DNA of 64,000 bases from Helicobacter pylori Shi112 (GTDB taxonomy: Bacteria > Campylobacterota > Campylobacteria > Campylobacterales > Helicobacteraceae): contig NC_017741.1 of NCBI RefSeq assembly GCF_000277405.1, positions 1,364,001 through 1,428,000 on the forward strand. Direction: 5' to 3'. A program made the translations under genes and the position numbers. Below are positions 21,716 through 31,059 of the stretch, in pieces. The notes under the pieces are model-generated. The model ran no database searches. It was not told the origin of the DNA and saw only the letters and a list, made by a program, of their open reading frames with translations. Within the stretch, counting starts at the first letter, position 1; each line of letters begins with the position of its first letter.

Positions 21716-23178
21716 GTTGTAACTATATCAAAATCCATTTTAGTTTCTTGGTTTTCTTCTAAATGAGAATCCATAGGCATGTCTTCATATCGCGTTAAAG
21801 GAGCGTTAAAGCGCGTATAAACCGTTCCTGTAGCCCCATTCCTGTTTTTAGCCACAATGATTTCAGCCTCTTCAATACTGCCATTTTGCTTGTGGATACG
21901 CCTTTCTTCATCAACTTTTAGGCGCAACTCTTGCGCCTCTTCAATTTTGCCTTCTTTTTTGAGTTTGTCTATTTTGTTGTCTTCAGCCCTCATTTGATAG
22001 ATATAGCCTCTATATAAAAATAAAACAATGTCAGCGTCTTGTTCAATCCCTCCGCTGTCTTTAATGTCAGAAAGAATGGGCCGTTTATCTTCTCGGTTTT
22101 CCAGGCTGCGGTTGAGTTGCACTAACGCTATGATAGGGATTTCTAATTCTCTGGCTAAAGTTTTAAGCTCCCTTGAAATTTCAGCGATTTGTTCATGGCG
22201 TTCTTTAGTGGCTTTATTCCCTGACATGAGTTGCAAATAATCAATAAAAGCGATACCTAGTTCCTTGTGTTGGGATTTAAGCTTTCGTAGTTGCAAGCGG
22301 ATTTGCTCTATCCTCACATGACTTTTATCGTAGAAAAAGAGTTTTTTGCAAGAAAGGTGATCGTAGCATTTGGCCAAATTTTCCCATTGATCATCATCAA
22401 GCCTTGCGCTTTCTAAATCATGCATGTTAATAGAAGTGAGATCCGATAACGCCCTTAAAGCGAGTTGCTCCGCAGACATTTCTAAACTAAAAACCGCTAC
22501 CCCTCTATCGTCATGGAGCGCGCTTAAGACCATGTTCATCATCAAACTGGTTTTACCCATAGACGGCCTTGCCCCTATAATGACTAAACTCCCCTTATTA
22601 AAACCGCTCGTATAATTATCCAACTGGACAAAGCCAGTCGGTATGCCAGTAACTTCCAAACTCCCCTTTCTTTGGTTTTCTACAATAAGATCCATCGTGC
22701 TTTCAAGCACTTCTTTAATATCCCTAAAGCCTTCTATCGTGCTGCCGTTCAATAACGCATAAACTTCTCGCTCCACAGCGCCTAAAATATCGCTGGATTT
22801 TTGCGCGCTTTCTAGGGCTTGCTCTCTAATGGTGTTAGCCAAGCCAAAAAGTTTTCGTTTAATGGAAGCGTTTTTAATCTCTTCAACATAGGCTTCAATA
22901 TTGTCTATGGGGCTTGCCGCAAAAATAGCGACCAGATCTTCTTCTTTGATTTGCTTGTCTTTAGGCATTTTTTGGCGGATAAAATTCTCATCAATGGGGC
23001 AATTTTCTTCATGCAGTTTTAAAGCGATTTCAAAAAACAAGCCGTTAGGCGGGTAGTAAAAATCGCTAGGCTCTAAAACGCTATGAACCTCTTCAATCTT
23101 ATGATTGGCCAACACAATACCTGAAAGCACGATCCTTTCCATATTTTGCAATTGCTGCAAATGCTTTAAATGATCCAT
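21712..23178 (-). CDS. dnaB: Replicative DNA helicase
   Basis: DnaB is the hexameric fork helicase. The 488-residue protein has the N-terminal helical domain starting LQNMERIVLSGIVLANHK. The RecA-like motor follows, with Walker A GARPSMGKTSLM (near 203), Walker B AFIDYLQLMSG, and the DnaB motif PIIALVQLNRSLENREDKRP with SGGIEQDADIVLFLYR. The C-terminus has an extra basic/acidic insertion (KIDKLKKEGKIEEAQELRL) typical of the H. pylori protein. It starts 10 bases after nnr. Confidence 0.97.
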   Translation of the reverse strand: MDHLKHLQQLQNMERIVLSGIVLANHKIEEVHSVLEPSDFYYPPNGLFFEIALKLHEENCPIDENFIRQKMPKDKQIKEEDLVAIFAASPIDNIEAYVEEIKNASIKRKLFGLANTIREQALESAQKSSDILGAVEREVYALLNGSTIEGFRDIKEVLESTMDLIVENQRKGSLEVTGIPTGFVQLDNYTSGFNKGSLVIIGARPSMGKTSLMMNMVLSALHDDRGVAVFSLEMSAEQLALRALSDLTSINMHDLESARLDDDQWENLAKCYDHLSCKKLFFYDKSHVRIEQIRLQLRKLKSQHKELGIAFIDYLQLMSGNKATKERHEQIAEISRELKTLARELEIPIIALVQLNRSLENREDKRPILSDIKDSGGIEQDADIVLFLYRGYIYQMRAEDNKIDKLKKEGKIEEAQELRLKVDEERRIHKQNGSIEEAEIIVAKNRNGATGTVYTRFNAPLTRYEDMPMDSHLEENQETKMDFDIVTT

Positions 23179-23188
23179 TTTTATCCTT

Positions 23189-24589
23189 TTATAATCGTTT
23201 GATCTTTTCTATCAAATCTAGGGGCGTTAAAGCGTAATTATTCTTAAATTCTAAACTCGCTATAGCGTGCGCTAAACTTGCGTTAATAGCGGCGTCTAAA
23301 GGCGTGTAGTGTTGAGAAAGCAAGCTTAAAATAAGCCCCGCTAACACATCGCCACTCCCTGCTTTGGCTAAAGCCACGCTCCCTAAAATGTTGATAAAAA
23401 CCCGCCCTTGATGAGCGATTAGGGTATTAGCCCCTTTTAAAAGCAAAACCACCTTGGGGTATTTTTGAGAAAAATCCCTTGCGATTTCTAGTTTATTGTC
23501 TAGTAATTCTAGCATGCTTATATGGATCCCCACTAATTTTAATAACGATAAAAACTCTTTGGGGTGAGGGGTTAAAACGACTTCTTTTTCTAAAGCTTGT
23601 AAGATCTCTTTATGGTAAAAAACGCCCGCATCTAAAACGCATGGGGCTAATTCAAGCCACTTGTCAAAATCCTTTGGGAAACCCTCTAACCCCATGCCAA
23701 GAGCGAACGCGCTCAATGGGTTAGGGAAATTTTCACAAAAAACCAATTCTAAAGGCTTGTTACTGGAAGTTATCTCGCATTCTAACGCTTGGACGCTCAC
23801 CACCCCAGATCCAAAACTTAACGCGCTTAAAGCGCTCAATAATCCAGCCCCGCTATGCTTGCCTAAAAGAATGTGTGCATGCCCATAATCGCCTTTATGA
23901 GCGTTTTTTTTATCCCTTAAGGGCAGTTTCAAATCGCTTTTTTCCAGTAAAAAAGTGTCTGTTGGGATCCCATAAATTTGATTAAAAACCCCTAAATACC
24001 CTACTTCCAATTCCCCTATATAGTCTTTAGCCCTATCGCTTAATAAGCATGACTTAATAGCGCCCATGCTGACAGTCATATGCGCTTTAAACGCTCCCTT
24101 ATCCACCCTGCCTTTAGAATCGATTCCGCTAGGAATATCACAAGCGATCTTAAAGCGCGCTTTTTGAGAAAGGCTTTCAAAGTTTAAAAACGGCTCTAAT
24201 TCGCCCTTAAAGTTACTCCCTATCACGCAATCTATTAACACATCGCATTCTAAATCTCCATTCTTTTCTTCCCATGCTTTGATGACTACCCCTACTTTTT
24301 TAGCCCTTTCTTGTTGCAATTGGCACATGGGGCTTTTGGCTGGTTTCATTTCAAAGACTAGCGTTTTAAAACGCCCCGCTAAACGCCTGGCTAACGCATA
24401 GCCATCGCCCCCATTATCCCCGCTCCCACAAAGGATAATGACTTTAGCGCCTAAAGAAGCGTTTTGTAAAACCGCCCTTTCTAAAGCCATAGCGGCGTTT
24501 TCCATTAAAATGTCTTCGCTTAAATTAAATTCTTCAAGCGCCCTTTTGTCTAGAGCATTCACTTTTTCATACACTGGAAGCATCTTCAT
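23189..24589 (-). CDS. nnr: Bifunctional NAD(P)H-hydrate epimerase/dehydratase
   Basis: This repairs damaged NADHX and NADPHX. The N-terminal YjeF epimerase domain has [17 protein letters not shown] near residue 60. The C-terminal ribokinase-like dehydratase domain has [41 protein letters not shown] and [10 protein letters not shown]. The frame opens at 24607, but the ATG at 24589 overlaps the crdS stop as ATGA, and another ATG two codons later has AAGG at good spacing; either is more likely. Length is normal for the fused form. Confidence 0.93.
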   Translation of the reverse strand: MKMLPVYEKVNALDKRALEEFNLSEDILMENAAMALERAVLQNASLGAKVIILCGSGDNGGDGYALARRLAGRFKTLVFEMKPAKSPMCQLQQERAKKVGVVIKAWEEKNGDLECDVLIDCVIGSNFKGELEPFLNFESLSQKARFKIACDIPSGIDSKGRVDKGAFKAHMTVSMGAIKSCLLSDRAKDYIGELEVGYLGVFNQIYGIPTDTFLLEKSDLKLPLRDKKNAHKGDYGHAHILLGKHSGAGLLSALSALSFGSGVVSVQALECEITSSNKPLELVFCENFPNPLSAFALGMGLEGFPKDFDKWLELAPCVLDAGVFYHKEILQALEKEVVLTPHPKEFLSLLKLVGIHISMLELLDNKLEIARDFSQKYPKVVLLLKGANTLIAHQGRVFINILGSVALAKAGSGDVLAGLILSLLSQHYTPLDAAINASLAHAIASLEFKNNYALTPLDLIEKIKRL

Positions 24590-25704
24590 CCTTGAAATTG
24601 AACGCAAAACGAATTTTCATAAAACGATCCTTTTAAAGAGGGTTCGCTATGAATTTCTAAACGCATTTTATACTTTTCGCACACTTTTTTCACTAAATCT
24701 AACCCTATACCATAACCCAAAACGCTAGAATTGAAACGCGCATAACGAACGCTTAATTCTGCGATCTTGTCTTTAGGGATTTCATACCCTAAATTTTTCA
24801 CTTTCAAGAACGCATGCGTTAGCTCTATGTGGATATACCCATGCATGACGCTGTATTTGATCGCATTCATGAGCAAATTGCTATAAAGCGAAATGAAATC
24901 CTGCTCTTTAGCCTTAAACTCCACTCCCACTAAATCGCTTTTAAATTCCAGCTTGTGGTAGTCTATCATCTCGCTAAAAAGCGTGTTTTCTTTGGTGATT
25001 AGGGCTTTTAAATCTAAAAGCATGGGGGATTCGCGCTCAATATCTTGCATCACTAAATACGAGAGCGAGCGGTATAAAAAACTCATGCGCTGGATGGCGA
25101 TTTTAATGTGGCGGTGTTGTTGGTTGTCTTCTAAGGTTTTTAACGACAAGACTAGAGCGCTCATGGGGGTGTTTAATTCATGCGTGGTGTTTTTTAAAAA
25201 ATGATCAATACGGGTGATTTCATTCCTAATGGGCTTTAAAAACAAACGCCCCAAAAACACAGAAACCCCTATCACGCATAAAAACGCTATGACAAACACT
25301 AAAACAATGTTACGATACAAAGAAGAAAAATGAAGGGGTTTAGAATTTTTAAAAAGCATTTTAGCCACGCCTAAGTGAGCGAAAGTTTCATCGCTAAACA
25401 GGTAATACTCTCCCCTAAAACTAAAAAATCCCGCTTCTTTATGGTTTTTAATCAAATTTGCGCTTTCAGGGATATTAGAATACAAAACACGCCTCTTGCT
25501 ATCAAAAAGGGCTATGGAAGCGTCTTTATAGCGTGAAATCAGAGCGTTTAAAGCGTTTTGATAATCCCCATGCGTTTGCATATGCAAGGCGACCACTTCA
25601 CTAGCGATCTTAGAAGCCATTTTGTCCATTTCCATGCGTATCATTTTGATTTTTTCGTTTTTTTCATAGTTAAACGCTAAAACGCTAATCACTAGCATTA
25701 ACAC
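24586..25704 (-). CDS. crdS: Sensor histidine kinase CrdS (5' end frameshifted)
   Basis: CrdS with CrdR forms a two-component system reported to control copper resistance (crdA) in H. pylori. The open frame of 372 residues has a membrane segment (about 134-152), the H-box [12 protein letters not shown] (His175), the N-box [13 protein letters not shown] and the G-box [11 protein letters not shown]. The frame continues upstream of Met1 as [18 protein letters not shown], completing the first membrane helix. The natural ATG at 25757 (overlapping the crdR stop) is out of frame because it is followed by A8. A9 would give a full-length protein of 390 residues. In this copy crdS is therefore probably OFF or made at low level from an internal start. 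Confidence 0.88.
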   Translation of the reverse strand: MLMLVISVLAFNYEKNEKIKMIRMEMDKMASKIASEVVALHMQTHGDYQNALNALISRYKDASIALFDSKRRVLYSNIPESANLIKNHKEAGFFSFRGEYYLFSDETFAHLGVAKMLFKNSKPLHFSSLYRNIVLVFVIAFLCVIGVSVFLGRLFLKPIRNEITRIDHFLKNTTHELNTPMSALVLSLKTLEDNQQHRHIKIAIQRMSFLYRSLSYLVMQDIERESPMLLDLKALITKENTLFSEMIDYHKLEFKSDLVGVEFKAKEQDFISLYSNLLMNAIKYSVMHGYIHIELTHAFLKVKNLGYEIPKDKIAELSVRYARFNSSVLGYGIGLDLVKKVCEKYKMRLEIHSEPSLKGSFYENSFCVQFQG

Positions 25705-25746
25705 AAACGAAGAGCCTAAATAAGTCCCTAAAAAGAGTTTAAGGGA

Positions 25747-25754
25747 TTTTTTTT
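25747..25754. repeat. T8 (coding-strand A8) tract at the crdS start
   Basis: Eight A residues directly follow the crdS ATG on the minus strand. The frame reaches TAG after nine codons with A8; with A9 or A6 it joins the main crdS frame. Confidence 0.85.
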
Positions 25755-26395
25755 CATAGTGGGTTAAAGCGATAGCCCACCCCCTTATGCGTTTCTATGC
25801 AATTTTTACCTAAAAGCTTGCGCAACACTTTAATGTAAGTGCGCAAGGTGGAATCATCAATAGCTTGCTCCCATAAATTATTTTCTAACGCTTGAGAGCT
25901 AATGATTTGCCCCTTATGCTCTAAAAAGTATTCTAAAAGTTGGGCGGTTTTGGGCGCTAGGATTTCCTTTTTCCCTTTAATATTCAAAGAGTGCTGGTGA
26001 TAAAAAATGTTAGGCATGATTTCTATGGGATCATCATTGAAAAACCTTTTAATGCGCGCTTCTAATTCGTCCAAATCAAAAGGCTTTTTCAAATAATCGC
26101 TCGCTCCTAAATTAAAAGCGTTTTTTAAGGTAGCGTTATCCTGTAAGGCGGTAATAAAAATCACAGGCGTAGAGATTAAAAAATCGTTTTTGATGCGCCT
26201 GAACAATTCCAAGCTATTCATTTCAGGCACTTGCACATCTAAAAGCAAGAGGTTGAAGCGCTCAACAGAGAGCCTTTCATAAGCTTCTTTCCCGTTAAAA
26301 GCGCAAAACACTTCATAGCCCAAATGCTCCAAAAACTCCTTAACGCTCTCGCTTAAAAGGTAATCGTCTTCTAGTAAAAAAATCTTTTTTTGCAT
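25754..26395 (-). CDS. crdR: Response regulator CrdR
   Basis: OmpR/PhoB-type regulator of 213 residues. The receiver domain (1-115) has the acidic pocket LEDD, the phospho-acceptor Asp53 in [10 protein letters not shown] and Lys103 in YLKKPF. The winged-helix DNA-binding domain has [14 protein letters not shown] and KGVGYRF. It partners CrdS immediately downstream (ATG of crdS overlaps this stop). Its 5' end is duplicated at 29518-29582, on the other side of the MboII-like R-M genes, so its original upstream region has been moved away. The sequence now upstream is a 63-base piece of the mod gene. Confidence 0.93.
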   Translation of the reverse strand: MQKKIFLLEDDYLLSESVKEFLEHLGYEVFCAFNGKEAYERLSVERFNLLLLDVQVPEMNSLELFRRIKNDFLISTPVIFITALQDNATLKNAFNLGASDYLKKPFDLDELEARIKRFFNDDPIEIMPNIFYHQHSLNIKGKKEILAPKTAQLLEYFLEHKGQIISSQALENNLWEQAIDDSTLRTYIKVLRKLLGKNCIETHKGVGYRFNPL

Positions 26396-26396
26396 G
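26333..26396. repeat. crdR 5'-end repeat, left copy
   Basis: Matches 29518-29582, with the T-run 2 bases longer here and one substitution (taatcg against tgatcg). This is the functional crdR start. Confidence 0.9.
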
Positions 26397-26420
26397 GGGG
26401 TATTGTAGCGCTAATTCTAT

Positions 26421-26483
26421 AGCCTTTATACTAAAAGCGGTTATAAAAAACGCTCTCTTTAAAAAGACACCGCCTTATTTTAT
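26421..26483. repeat. Fragment of the type III mod gene upstream of crdR
   Basis: The 63 bases match 29953-30015 in the mod gene with a few substitutions and no gaps. The right edge coincides with the stop codon of the MboII-like nuclease. It marks the left junction of the inserted R-M block. Confidence 0.85.
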
Positions 26484-27754
26484 CAGCCGTTTTTAGAATG
26501 CAATAAATCTTTATTGTATTCCAACATGATATTTTGTAAATCAAGTTTATATAACACATTTTTAATGCAAGTAAAATAAAGGCTTTCTTGTTCTTCTTTT
26601 AAGCCTTTAGATAAAATCACATCGCAATCTTTAAAATACAAACAAATATGTTTATTTTGCGTTTGAGATATTTTCGCATGGTTAAAAGCATCAATATAGA
26701 TTAAATTTTCCCATTTATCCAAAAGATCAAATTCTTCTATAGAGCGAGCCAAGCATAAAGGCACAATATGGTGCAATTCAAAGCCCTTTTCTTTTTTAAC
26801 GCCATGTTTTTCAAAATAAAGGGCTTTCTCTTTAATAGAGCGTTTGAGTTTTTTATCGTTTTGTTTGTTTTCTTCATTGAGCGTTTTTAAAATAAGCCTC
26901 TCTTTATTGGTTTCAAAAAACACGCTTTGTTCTAGCAAGCTAAAAATTTGTTGGGCTTGATTTTTCCAATTATGATAATCTCTCTTTTCTAACTTATTTC
27001 CGTTAAAATGGTTAGGGTCGCAATAATCTTGCACTAACTCTTTTAATTTTTCTTTTTGGATACGGCTTAAACTCCTATATTCTCTAACATATTCTATAAT
27101 TTCACTTCTAGTAAAATTTTCAATATTTAAAAATGTAACAAAAAACATCATTTCTTCAATGTCTAAATAATGGTTGTCAAGCTCTATCATTACCTCTCTG
27201 CATTCTGCTCCAAAACCTTGCAAAAGATTTTCTAAAGCTTGCGTGTAACAAAAATTTTTTCTTAACAAATCTTGCGCGTTTAAAAATTCTATAGCTAAGG
27301 GAGTTAAACTGATATATTTAATATTGCTTTGAATGTAGGGGTTTGTAGGTTCCTTATTCTTATTGTAGCGTTCAATCAACCCCATTCTATGCATATCTAC
27401 AAAAAGATTTTTTCTCAAGCTATCTTGGGTTACTTGATTCTTTTTTCCTAAATTGTCTTGAGGCATTTCAGACTTGCAGATACTATCAACCACTTTTGCA
27501 TAAACCTCTTCGCCTATGATATTGCTAGGGCGTTTGCTCATATCGGTGGTGCGAATTTGTAAAAAATCTTCTCTCACTTCATTGAAAATAGCTTGAATAA
27601 TGGTTTTAATTTTATTTTGATCGTAACGATTGTGTTGGGATAAGTGTAAGCCCCTATAATCAGATCTTTTTATGCGATTAGCTAAGAATTTCAAACACTC
27701 CTTGCTGGGGTCAAGCTGTGTGATTTCTAGCAAAATTTTTTCTAATTTTTGCAT
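26483..27754 (-). CDS. Type IIS restriction endonuclease, MboII-like (HpyAII, probable GAAGA)
   Basis: The 423-residue protein is close to the length of R.MboII. The C-terminal third has an HNH-type nuclease pattern: FELHHIVPLCLARS, then NLIYIDAFNHAKIS, near residues 323-370. The N-terminal two thirds are helical and should hold DNA recognition. It is the last gene of a three-gene operon M2-M1-R, 15 bases after M1, with AAGGA before the ATG. This gene set between crdR and mod corresponds to the known H. pylori HpyAII system; the GAAGA specificity is taken from that. Confidence 0.85.
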   Translation of the reverse strand: MQKLEKILLEITQLDPSKECLKFLANRIKRSDYRGLHLSQHNRYDQNKIKTIIQAIFNEVREDFLQIRTTDMSKRPSNIIGEEVYAKVVDSICKSEMPQDNLGKKNQVTQDSLRKNLFVDMHRMGLIERYNKNKEPTNPYIQSNIKYISLTPLAIEFLNAQDLLRKNFCYTQALENLLQGFGAECREVMIELDNHYLDIEEMMFFVTFLNIENFTRSEIIEYVREYRSLSRIQKEKLKELVQDYCDPNHFNGNKLEKRDYHNWKNQAQQIFSLLEQSVFFETNKERLILKTLNEENKQNDKKLKRSIKEKALYFEKHGVKKEKGFELHHIVPLCLARSIEEFDLLDKWENLIYIDAFNHAKISQTQNKHICLYFKDCDVILSKGLKEEQESLYFTCIKNVLYKLDLQNIMLEYNKDLLHSKNG

Positions 27755-27769
27755 GTTAAATATCCTTTT

Positions 27770-28552
27770 TTATCTGTATTCATTATACCTAAATATTTCC
27801 AAACTCTCATGCACATATTCAGCATGGGTTTCACACCCTATAAAATTACGCCCTAAACTTTTAGCCACTAAGCTAGTCATGCCACTGCCACTAAACAAAT
27901 CTAAAATCAAATCGTTTTTGTGAGAGCTAGCCTTTATCATGCGTTCAATGAGCGCTTTAGGTTTGATGCTAGGGTGTTTTGGCTTAAGGATTTTACCATT
28001 CTCTTTTTCAACATGCCTTTGTGAAGTGATTTCCCACACATCAAGGCATAATTTGCCCTTAGGATTAGGGAACCAGCGTTTGTTATTTTTTAAAATCCCC
28101 TTACTTTGAGCATGTTTGATGCGTTCGGTGGATTCATAAGCGGTGCGAATCTCATCGGCATTAAAAGTGTAGTTTTTCTTGTGCATGCTATAAAATAAAA
28201 TGCTTTCTTGCGCGTGGTTATAACGCTTTTTGGCGTTGGCAAACCCATCTTTTTTAACCCAAGTGATAAAATTTAAAAAATGCACTTTTTTATGGCGCAA
28301 ATACGCTAAAAATAAAGCGCAATTAAAAGGGGTATTAAAGATATAAAAACTCCCCGTGTCTTTAAGTTTGGGCAGCATTTTATCAATCCAAGCGTAAGAA
28401 AATGTTAAAAACTCTTCATCGTTTTTAAAACTATCCCATGAAGCAATTTTAAGATTGTAGGGGGGATCAATAATGGCTAAATCAACGCTTTTATCTTCTA
28501 ATTTGTCTAAAAATGTGAAAACATCTTCTATATAAATCTTATTCAAAATCAA
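27770..28552 (-). CDS. N6-adenine methyltransferase M1 of the MboII-like system
   Basis: Beta-class methylase of 260 residues, with motif IV DPPYNL near residue 29 and AdoMet motif DLFSGSGMTSLVA near 224, preceded by HPSIKPKALIERM. The DPPY form points to N6-adenine methylation, as for M1.MboII, which modifies the A-bearing strand of the asymmetric site. It overlaps the upstream methylase by 14 bases. Confidence 0.9.
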   Translation of the reverse strand: MILNKIYIEDVFTFLDKLEDKSVDLAIIDPPYNLKIASWDSFKNDEEFLTFSYAWIDKMLPKLKDTGSFYIFNTPFNCALFLAYLRHKKVHFLNFITWVKKDGFANAKKRYNHAQESILFYSMHKKNYTFNADEIRTAYESTERIKHAQSKGILKNNKRWFPNPKGKLCLDVWEITSQRHVEKENGKILKPKHPSIKPKALIERMIKASSHKNDLILDLFSGSGMTSLVAKSLGRNFIGCETHAEYVHESLEIFRYNEYR

Positions 28553-29402
28553 ACAAGTTTCCTAGTTTTTGATCAATCAAGGGCTTATAATTTTCATAGA
28601 GTTCATAACCTATAAAATTTCTTTTTAAAAGTTTTGCTTCTCTTAAGGTTGTCCCGCTCCCGCTAAATGGATCTAGCACCACATCGCCCACGCAACTATA
28701 CAATCTAATCAAACGCCTTGCTAATTCAGCCGGCATTAAAGCCGCATGCTTACCAAAAGCAATATCATTTTTATTAGGGATTGGGATTTCCCAAATTTGT
28801 TTGGTAAATTCCACCCATTCTTCTTGAGTCAATTGGCTTTGTTCTTTTTGCTCTTTTGTGGGTTGTTTGGGCTTGCCGTCTTTGACAAACACGCCGATAA
28901 ATTCTATAGTATTTTGCGCATAAAAATTTCTAGGATAAGGGTAGCTCCCAAACATCAATCTTTTAGTAGGATTTGCGCGTTTCCAAATATAGACATCTAG
29001 CAAGAACATTTTAGGCTTGTTTTCTAGCGTGTTGTTTAAATCATGCAAAATGGAGTGCTGAATATCAGCATGCAAATCAAAGATATGGCGGTTATAGTGC
29101 GTGTTTAAAACCTTTTTAAGCATGGGCATTAAAGGAACATTAATGCATAGCTTACCATTTGGTTTTAGCGCTCTATAGCACTCAAGCCAAACTTTTAAAA
29201 GACCTAAAAGATAATCTTCATATTTTTCCAATGCCCCTAAATCTTCAACATGTTGGGTTGAATGCTGTAAATCTTGTGTGCCATTTTTCGTGTAATCTTT
29301 GATGTTGAAATAAGGCGGACTTGTGATGATCAAATCCACGCTATTATCTGGCACTTCATTCATGTTGGTGCTACTGTGATAAAACACTTTATTGATATTC
29401 AA
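28539..29402 (-). CDS. N4-cytosine methyltransferase M2 of the MboII-like system
   Basis: The 287-residue methylase has motif IV in the SPPY form (TSPPYFNIKDY near residue 29), typical of N4-cytosine methylases, and AdoMet motif DPFSGSGTTLREA near 252. Two methylases of different chemistry are needed because the MboII site is asymmetric. The most likely start is the TTG at 29402, with AAAAGG upstream; no ATG nearby gives the conserved N-terminus. It is the first gene of the operon. Confidence 0.88.
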   Translation of the reverse strand: MNINKVFYHSSTNMNEVPDNSVDLIITSPPYFNIKDYTKNGTQDLQHSTQHVEDLGALEKYEDYLLGLLKVWLECYRALKPNGKLCINVPLMPMLKKVLNTHYNRHIFDLHADIQHSILHDLNNTLENKPKMFLLDVYIWKRANPTKRLMFGSYPYPRNFYAQNTIEFIGVFVKDGKPKQPTKEQKEQSQLTQEEWVEFTKQIWEIPIPNKNDIAFGKHAALMPAELARRLIRLYSCVGDVVLDPFSGSGTTLREAKLLKRNFIGYELYENYKPLIDQKLGNLFDFE

Positions 29403-29517
29403 TCTTATTTTTACCTTTTATTAAACTTCAATGGATTTCACAGAGATAATTTTACAATGAAATAGGGGTATTTTAAAAAAATGAGTTAGTCAGGGTAATC
29501 TGCATTTTCAACAAGTC

Positions 29518-29582
29518 AAACTCCTTAACGCTCTCGCTTAAAAGGTGATCGTCTTCTAGTAAAAAAATCTTTTTGCATGGGG
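29518..29582. repeat. crdR 5'-end repeat, right copy (non-functional)
   Basis: A second copy of the first 20 or so codons of crdR, start codon included (minus-strand ATG at 29576-29578). It ends against the R-M insert at its left. It shows that crdR and mod were once divergent neighbours about 65 bases apart. Confidence 0.88.
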
Positions 29583-29607
29583 TAAGCGTTTAATGAGTGG
29601 GCTTTGT

Positions 29608-29613
29608 TATAAT
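29608..29613 (+). promoter_or_regulatory. -10 box of mod
   Basis: A perfect TATAAT lies 31 bases before the mod ATG, in GTTATAATAC. The same stretch read on the minus strand gives TATTATAAC, which could have served as the original crdR -10. Confidence 0.7.
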
Positions 29614-29643
29614 ACTTTTTCATGTTTTTTAAGGAGCGTTATA

Positions 29644-31059
29644 ATGAAAACGAACGAAGCGCAATTTTATGAAGTTTTAGAAAACCTTTTTATAGGCGTT
29701 AAGATTGAAGACAAACAAGAAAGCCTTTTAGATCCTAACGCTAAAGCAATGAAAAATGGCATGCTCAATCTCATGAAGGCTAAGAGCAAGTATTATCAAA
29801 GCAAAAAACAAGAATTAGAAAAACTCATTGATTTAAAATGCCAAAATAACAACGATCTCAAAGAAGAATTGTTTGACAAACTCTATAGCTTTTTCAAGCG
29901 TTATTTGAGCGCTAATGGAGGGATTTATTTCAACGACACGCCCCTTTACGATAGCCTTTATACTAAAAGCGACTATGAAAAATGCTCCCTTAAAAAAGAC
30001 ACCGCCTTATTTTATAAAACCAAAGATCTTTATTATGTGAAAAGCGAAACGAATTATAAGGATTTTTGCTTTGAATTAGAAAACATGGTTTTTAATTTTG
30101 ACACTTCTTCATTAGAAAGTAAAAAGAATAATGAAAAAGTGGATTTAGTCTTTAATCTAAAAGATACAGACACAAAAACTAACACCCTAAACTTTAGCGT
30201 TACTCTCAGCAGTAAGGGGAATCAAACAAAAATAAGTGAAATTCTAAAAGAATGTTTAAATCAAGGCGTTGAACTTGATGAAGAAGTGTTAAAAAAAGCG
30301 TTTGGAAAATTCAAAAAGCAAGGCAGTATGGATTATTTTATCCATAAAAACGCGCTAGGGTTTTTAAAAGAGCAATTGGATTTGTATTTGTTTGAATACC
30401 TTTTTAAAGAAATGACTGAATTTGATGACAAACGCCTTAATTCAATCAACACCATTAAGGAAGTGGCGTTGCAAGTGATTTTATTAGTGAGCGAATTTGA
30501 AAACGAACTCTGTAAGATTTGGAACAAACCTCGTTTTGTATTAAACTCGCATTTCATTGTAAGCCTAGACCAATTAAAAGCTAAAAACTACGATCTAAAT
30601 AAAATCACAAACCACAAAAACTACCCCAAACAAGTCCAAGAATGGCAAGGCTTGAATTTAAAAACCACAGACAATTTTTTAGAAAATGAGTTTTTGCCCC
30701 TAGACACCATCTATTTTAAAGATTTAGAAGAAGAGATTAAAAACTTATTCAGTGAAGATGAAATCAATGGCACGCTCATTAAAAGCGAAAACTACCAAGC
30801 CCTAAACTCTCTAAAAAACCGCTATAAAGAAACAATTGATTGCATTTACATTGATCCGCCTTATAACACGCAAAACAATGAATTTATTTATGCGGATAAT
30901 TTCAAACGCTCTAGCTGGCTTTCTATGATGGCTAACCGCTTGGAGCTTGCGCACAAGCTTTTAAACGATAAAGGCGTGATGTTTGTGAGCATTGATGACA
31001 ACGAACAGGCTTATTTAAAAGCGCTCATGGACGAAGTCTTTAATGGGGGGGGGGGGTGA
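29644..31059 (+). CDS. mod: Type III DNA methyltransferase Mod, 5' part (phase OFF)
   Basis: The ATG at 29644 with AAGGAG at 29631 is the real start; the frame upstream is only open by chance. The 471-residue part contains the N-terminal dimer/helical region and motif IV DPPYNTQNNEFIYADN near residue 404, ending in the G12 tract with VFNGGGG and a TGA. The rest of the gene (31043-32110) is one frame away. Loss of one G (G11) would give an 820-residue Mod. Mod recognises a non-palindromic site and methylates adenine; together with Res it forms a type III enzyme. Confidence 0.9.
   Translation: MKTNEAQFYEVLENLFIGVKIEDKQESLLDPNAKAMKNGMLNLMKAKSKYYQSKKQELEKLIDLKCQNNNDLKEELFDKLYSFFKRYLSANGGIYFNDTPLYDSLYTKSDYEKCSLKKDTALFYKTKDLYYVKSETNYKDFCFELENMVFNFDTSSLESKKNNEKVDLVFNLKDTDTKTNTLNFSVTLSSKGNQTKISEILKECLNQGVELDEEVLKKAFGKFKKQGSMDYFIHKNALGFLKEQLDLYLFEYLFKEMTEFDDKRLNSINTIKEVALQVILLVSEFENELCKIWNKPRFVLNSHFIVSLDQLKAKNYDLNKITNHKNYPKQVQEWQGLNLKTTDNFLENEFLPLDTIYFKDLEEEIKNLFSEDEINGTLIKSENYQALNSLKNRYKETIDCIYIDPPYNTQNNEFIYADNFKRSSWLSMMANRLELAHKLLNDKGVMFVSIDDNEQAYLKALMDEVFNGGGG

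Noticed and set aside
26335-29582. CRISPR-like repeats around crdR and mod
   Set aside because: Only two copies of each sequence are present and they are gene fragments at the edges of an insertion, with no regular spacers.
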